Source: Nomia melanderi (Eukaryota; Arthropoda; Insecta; Hymenoptera; Halictidae). From it: a stretch of DNA of 64,000 nt. Of the stretch, positions 62,292 through 64,000 are shown piece after piece (positions within the stretch are counted from its first letter, which is position 1; each line of letters opens with the position of its first letter). A program made the translations under genes and the position numbers. The stretch covers positions 6,696,001 to 6,760,000 of the forward strand of contig NC_135008.1 in NCBI RefSeq assembly GCF_051020985.1. Direction: 5' to 3'. The notes beneath the pieces were generated by a model that saw nothing but the letters and a program-made list of their open reading frames with translations, did no database searches and was not told where the DNA came from.

Positions 62292-62515
62292 TTAACCCTT
62301 AAAATGCCAAGTGGAGTCCTATAGGGAGCCCAGAAAGTATGTTTCCTTAATAATTTTATTAATTTTTTATAATTTTTCATATCTTATCTGTTTTCTCTTT
62401 CGTCATCGGCAAGTATTGATGATTTGTCTATTCTAAAAACATTATCGTTATTTTGTTTGTAGCCATGAACATACTGGGGTCTCCCGGAGGACTCCACTCA
62501 GCATTTTAAGGGTTG
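62292..62515. mobile_element. TTAA-type MITE with ~28-bp terminal repeats
   Basis: Starts ttaacccttaaaatgccaag, continuing tggagtcc; the right end inverted reads ttcaacccttaaaatgctga, continuing gtggagtcc. Palindrome-like motifs (agtcctatagggag, gtctcccggaggac) sit just inside the ends. Confidence 0.7.
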
Positions 62516-64000
62516 AATAATTGAATTGTATTGTGCAACTTTCAGTTCCACATGCACGAACCTGAGGCGGCCGATGGGACGTCTTCAAAGGGTTCGGAAC
62601 CGCCGCGCGGCGCAGCTGGAACACGTTTCTCGGCCCATCGGGTCCTCGAAAGTTTATTTAGCCGGAGGAGGACACAAAAGCCCGGAGCGTCCAGATTTTT
62701 TTCCGCCAGGACTTCAACCGCAAACTGCGGTTTCGAACGAGCGGCCCGGTAACAAGCGGGAAATTTTTAATGAGCCCCCCTGTCTTCGTCGATTGCTGTT
62801 GTTTCCCTCTCGTCGCGCATCCAGCGCGCGACCTCACGGATTCGAATAAAATGTACCGTCGAACCTCCTGGCCGGCGAGCAATTCGAATTCGCGCTAACG
62901 TATCCGTCTACCGCGATTCAATAAATTACGCCTCGGCGTGAAATGCGCCGCTCGATGAAATTGCTTTACGCGTCGCCTCTGCTCGGCTCGGTTCGTTTCG
63001 ATTTAGACCGCTCGACGTCGAGCCCGCCCGTCGCGTTTCCCTCGACGGAACGGCGAGTCGTTCCCGTATTTCGACGAAATAAACGGTAATCGAGTGCTCG
63101 CGAAAATAATAAGTTATTAGATAAACTCCGCTTCATAGGAGTCCCGTGCTCTCCCCCGTGTTTGCCAAAGAAATTCAGCGTCCCCGTTTAACAATGACCG
63201 ACGCGCGCAAATCTGATTTCAGAGCCGATTGTGACTGGCAGCGGTTATTTTTACAGATTTTCTACACTCGAGGCTGCTATCAGCATCGTACGAAACAACG
63301 GTATTTCGAGACCGTTGCAATTTCATGGCATAGGAAAGATGGAGAATGAACGTGTCTCGTCGCGTTGTGTTTCGTCTAGTCAATTGCAACCTCGGAGCAC
63401 CGCGTGGACCGATTAGCGGTAACTGTGGTTTAATTGAAATTAATTTCTGGATTCGATTAGTCACAGTTCATCGATAGTTTCCTGGCAAATAAGGGCGTTT
63501 CCGCCCTTAAACCGCAAGGCGCTGGCAACCGGTTAATCAAACAATTTGCCGTTCAATTAATGCATTTCACGTGGCACGCGGCTAAATTAACCGTACCGTT
63601 CCTGAGCTCGGCGCTTTGATTGAACGCGACCTTTCTTTTTGCCCTCCCATGAAAAAAGAGAAAGGAAACATTATCGATTCCCCTGAATTTGCCATCGTTC
63701 GGCGGAATCCGAACGAGCTCACGGAATTGAAACGTCCTTCCGCGGTGCGCGGGTTAAACGATTCCAAACAATTTTTAATCGAACGCTGAATATCGATATC
63801 GTCCTCGCGACAGAGGAGACACGAGCGGTACCGTTCCGTTCCTGTCGTTCGGGACTGCGAAACTTAATTAACGATAATGCAGTTGTCCCGGCTACTATAA
63901 TTACCAGCCCGATTTTAACACTCGCTCGTATAATGCAGAAACGGCGTTCGATGCACACGCCCGGGCGCACTTTGGGCGCTTCGGAATCTCCGCCGTTTTA
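62516..64000. other. No gene recognised at right edge
   Basis: CpG-rich DNA with overlapping short frames and no recognised exon, RNA gene or repeat. Confidence 0.5.

Overview
The window looks like insect nuclear DNA, most likely hymenopteran (bee, wasp or ant). The support is CpG-rich, compositionally mosaic sequence, short GT-AG introns, AATAAA polyadenylation, many short TTAA-flanked DNA transposons, and animal ADAMTS coding exons. The taxon is an inference; no marker gene is present. Layout: 1-24.7 kb is intergenic or far-upstream sequence with several MITEs, a (GGATC)n array and, at 13.7-15.6 kb, GA/CT tracts that might surround an untranslated leader exon. From 24.76 to 36.15 kb on the + strand lies one well supported gene of 17 coding exons. 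It encodes a secreted ADAMTS metalloprotease: signal peptide, prodomain, furin site, zinc protease, disintegrin-like, TSP1, Cys-rich, spacer, two more TSP1 repeats and an unusual 180-residue tail. All splice phases agree and the model gives 1180 residues. 

Facing it on the - strand, from 46.7 down to 37.4 kb, are dispersed exon-like remnants of a second, different ADAMTS gene in the right domain order (prodomain/protease start, disintegrin, TSP1, Cys-rich, spacer, TSP1, TSP1). This copy appears dead. The zinc-site exons are missing, at least two exons need frame changes, and four conserved cysteine codons read CGC (Arg). The intact gene and the relic are therefore tail-to-tail, about 1.3 kb apart. 

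The rest is dominated by non-autonomous elements that begin and end in TTAA (piggyBac-like MITEs, by inference from the TTAA target). There are several families, many with a short palindrome just inside the terminal repeat. Notable cases are an intron of the ADAMTS gene made almost wholly of a nested MITE, a run of copies joined through shared TTAAs at 57.7-59.5 kb that itself carries a TA-flanked insertion, a 418-bp element with nearly perfect 37-bp terminal repeats at 50.2 kb, and a 0.8-kb pentamer satellite at 61 kb. No rRNA, tRNA, CRISPR array or prokaryotic feature was found, and no novel multi-gene system is visible.
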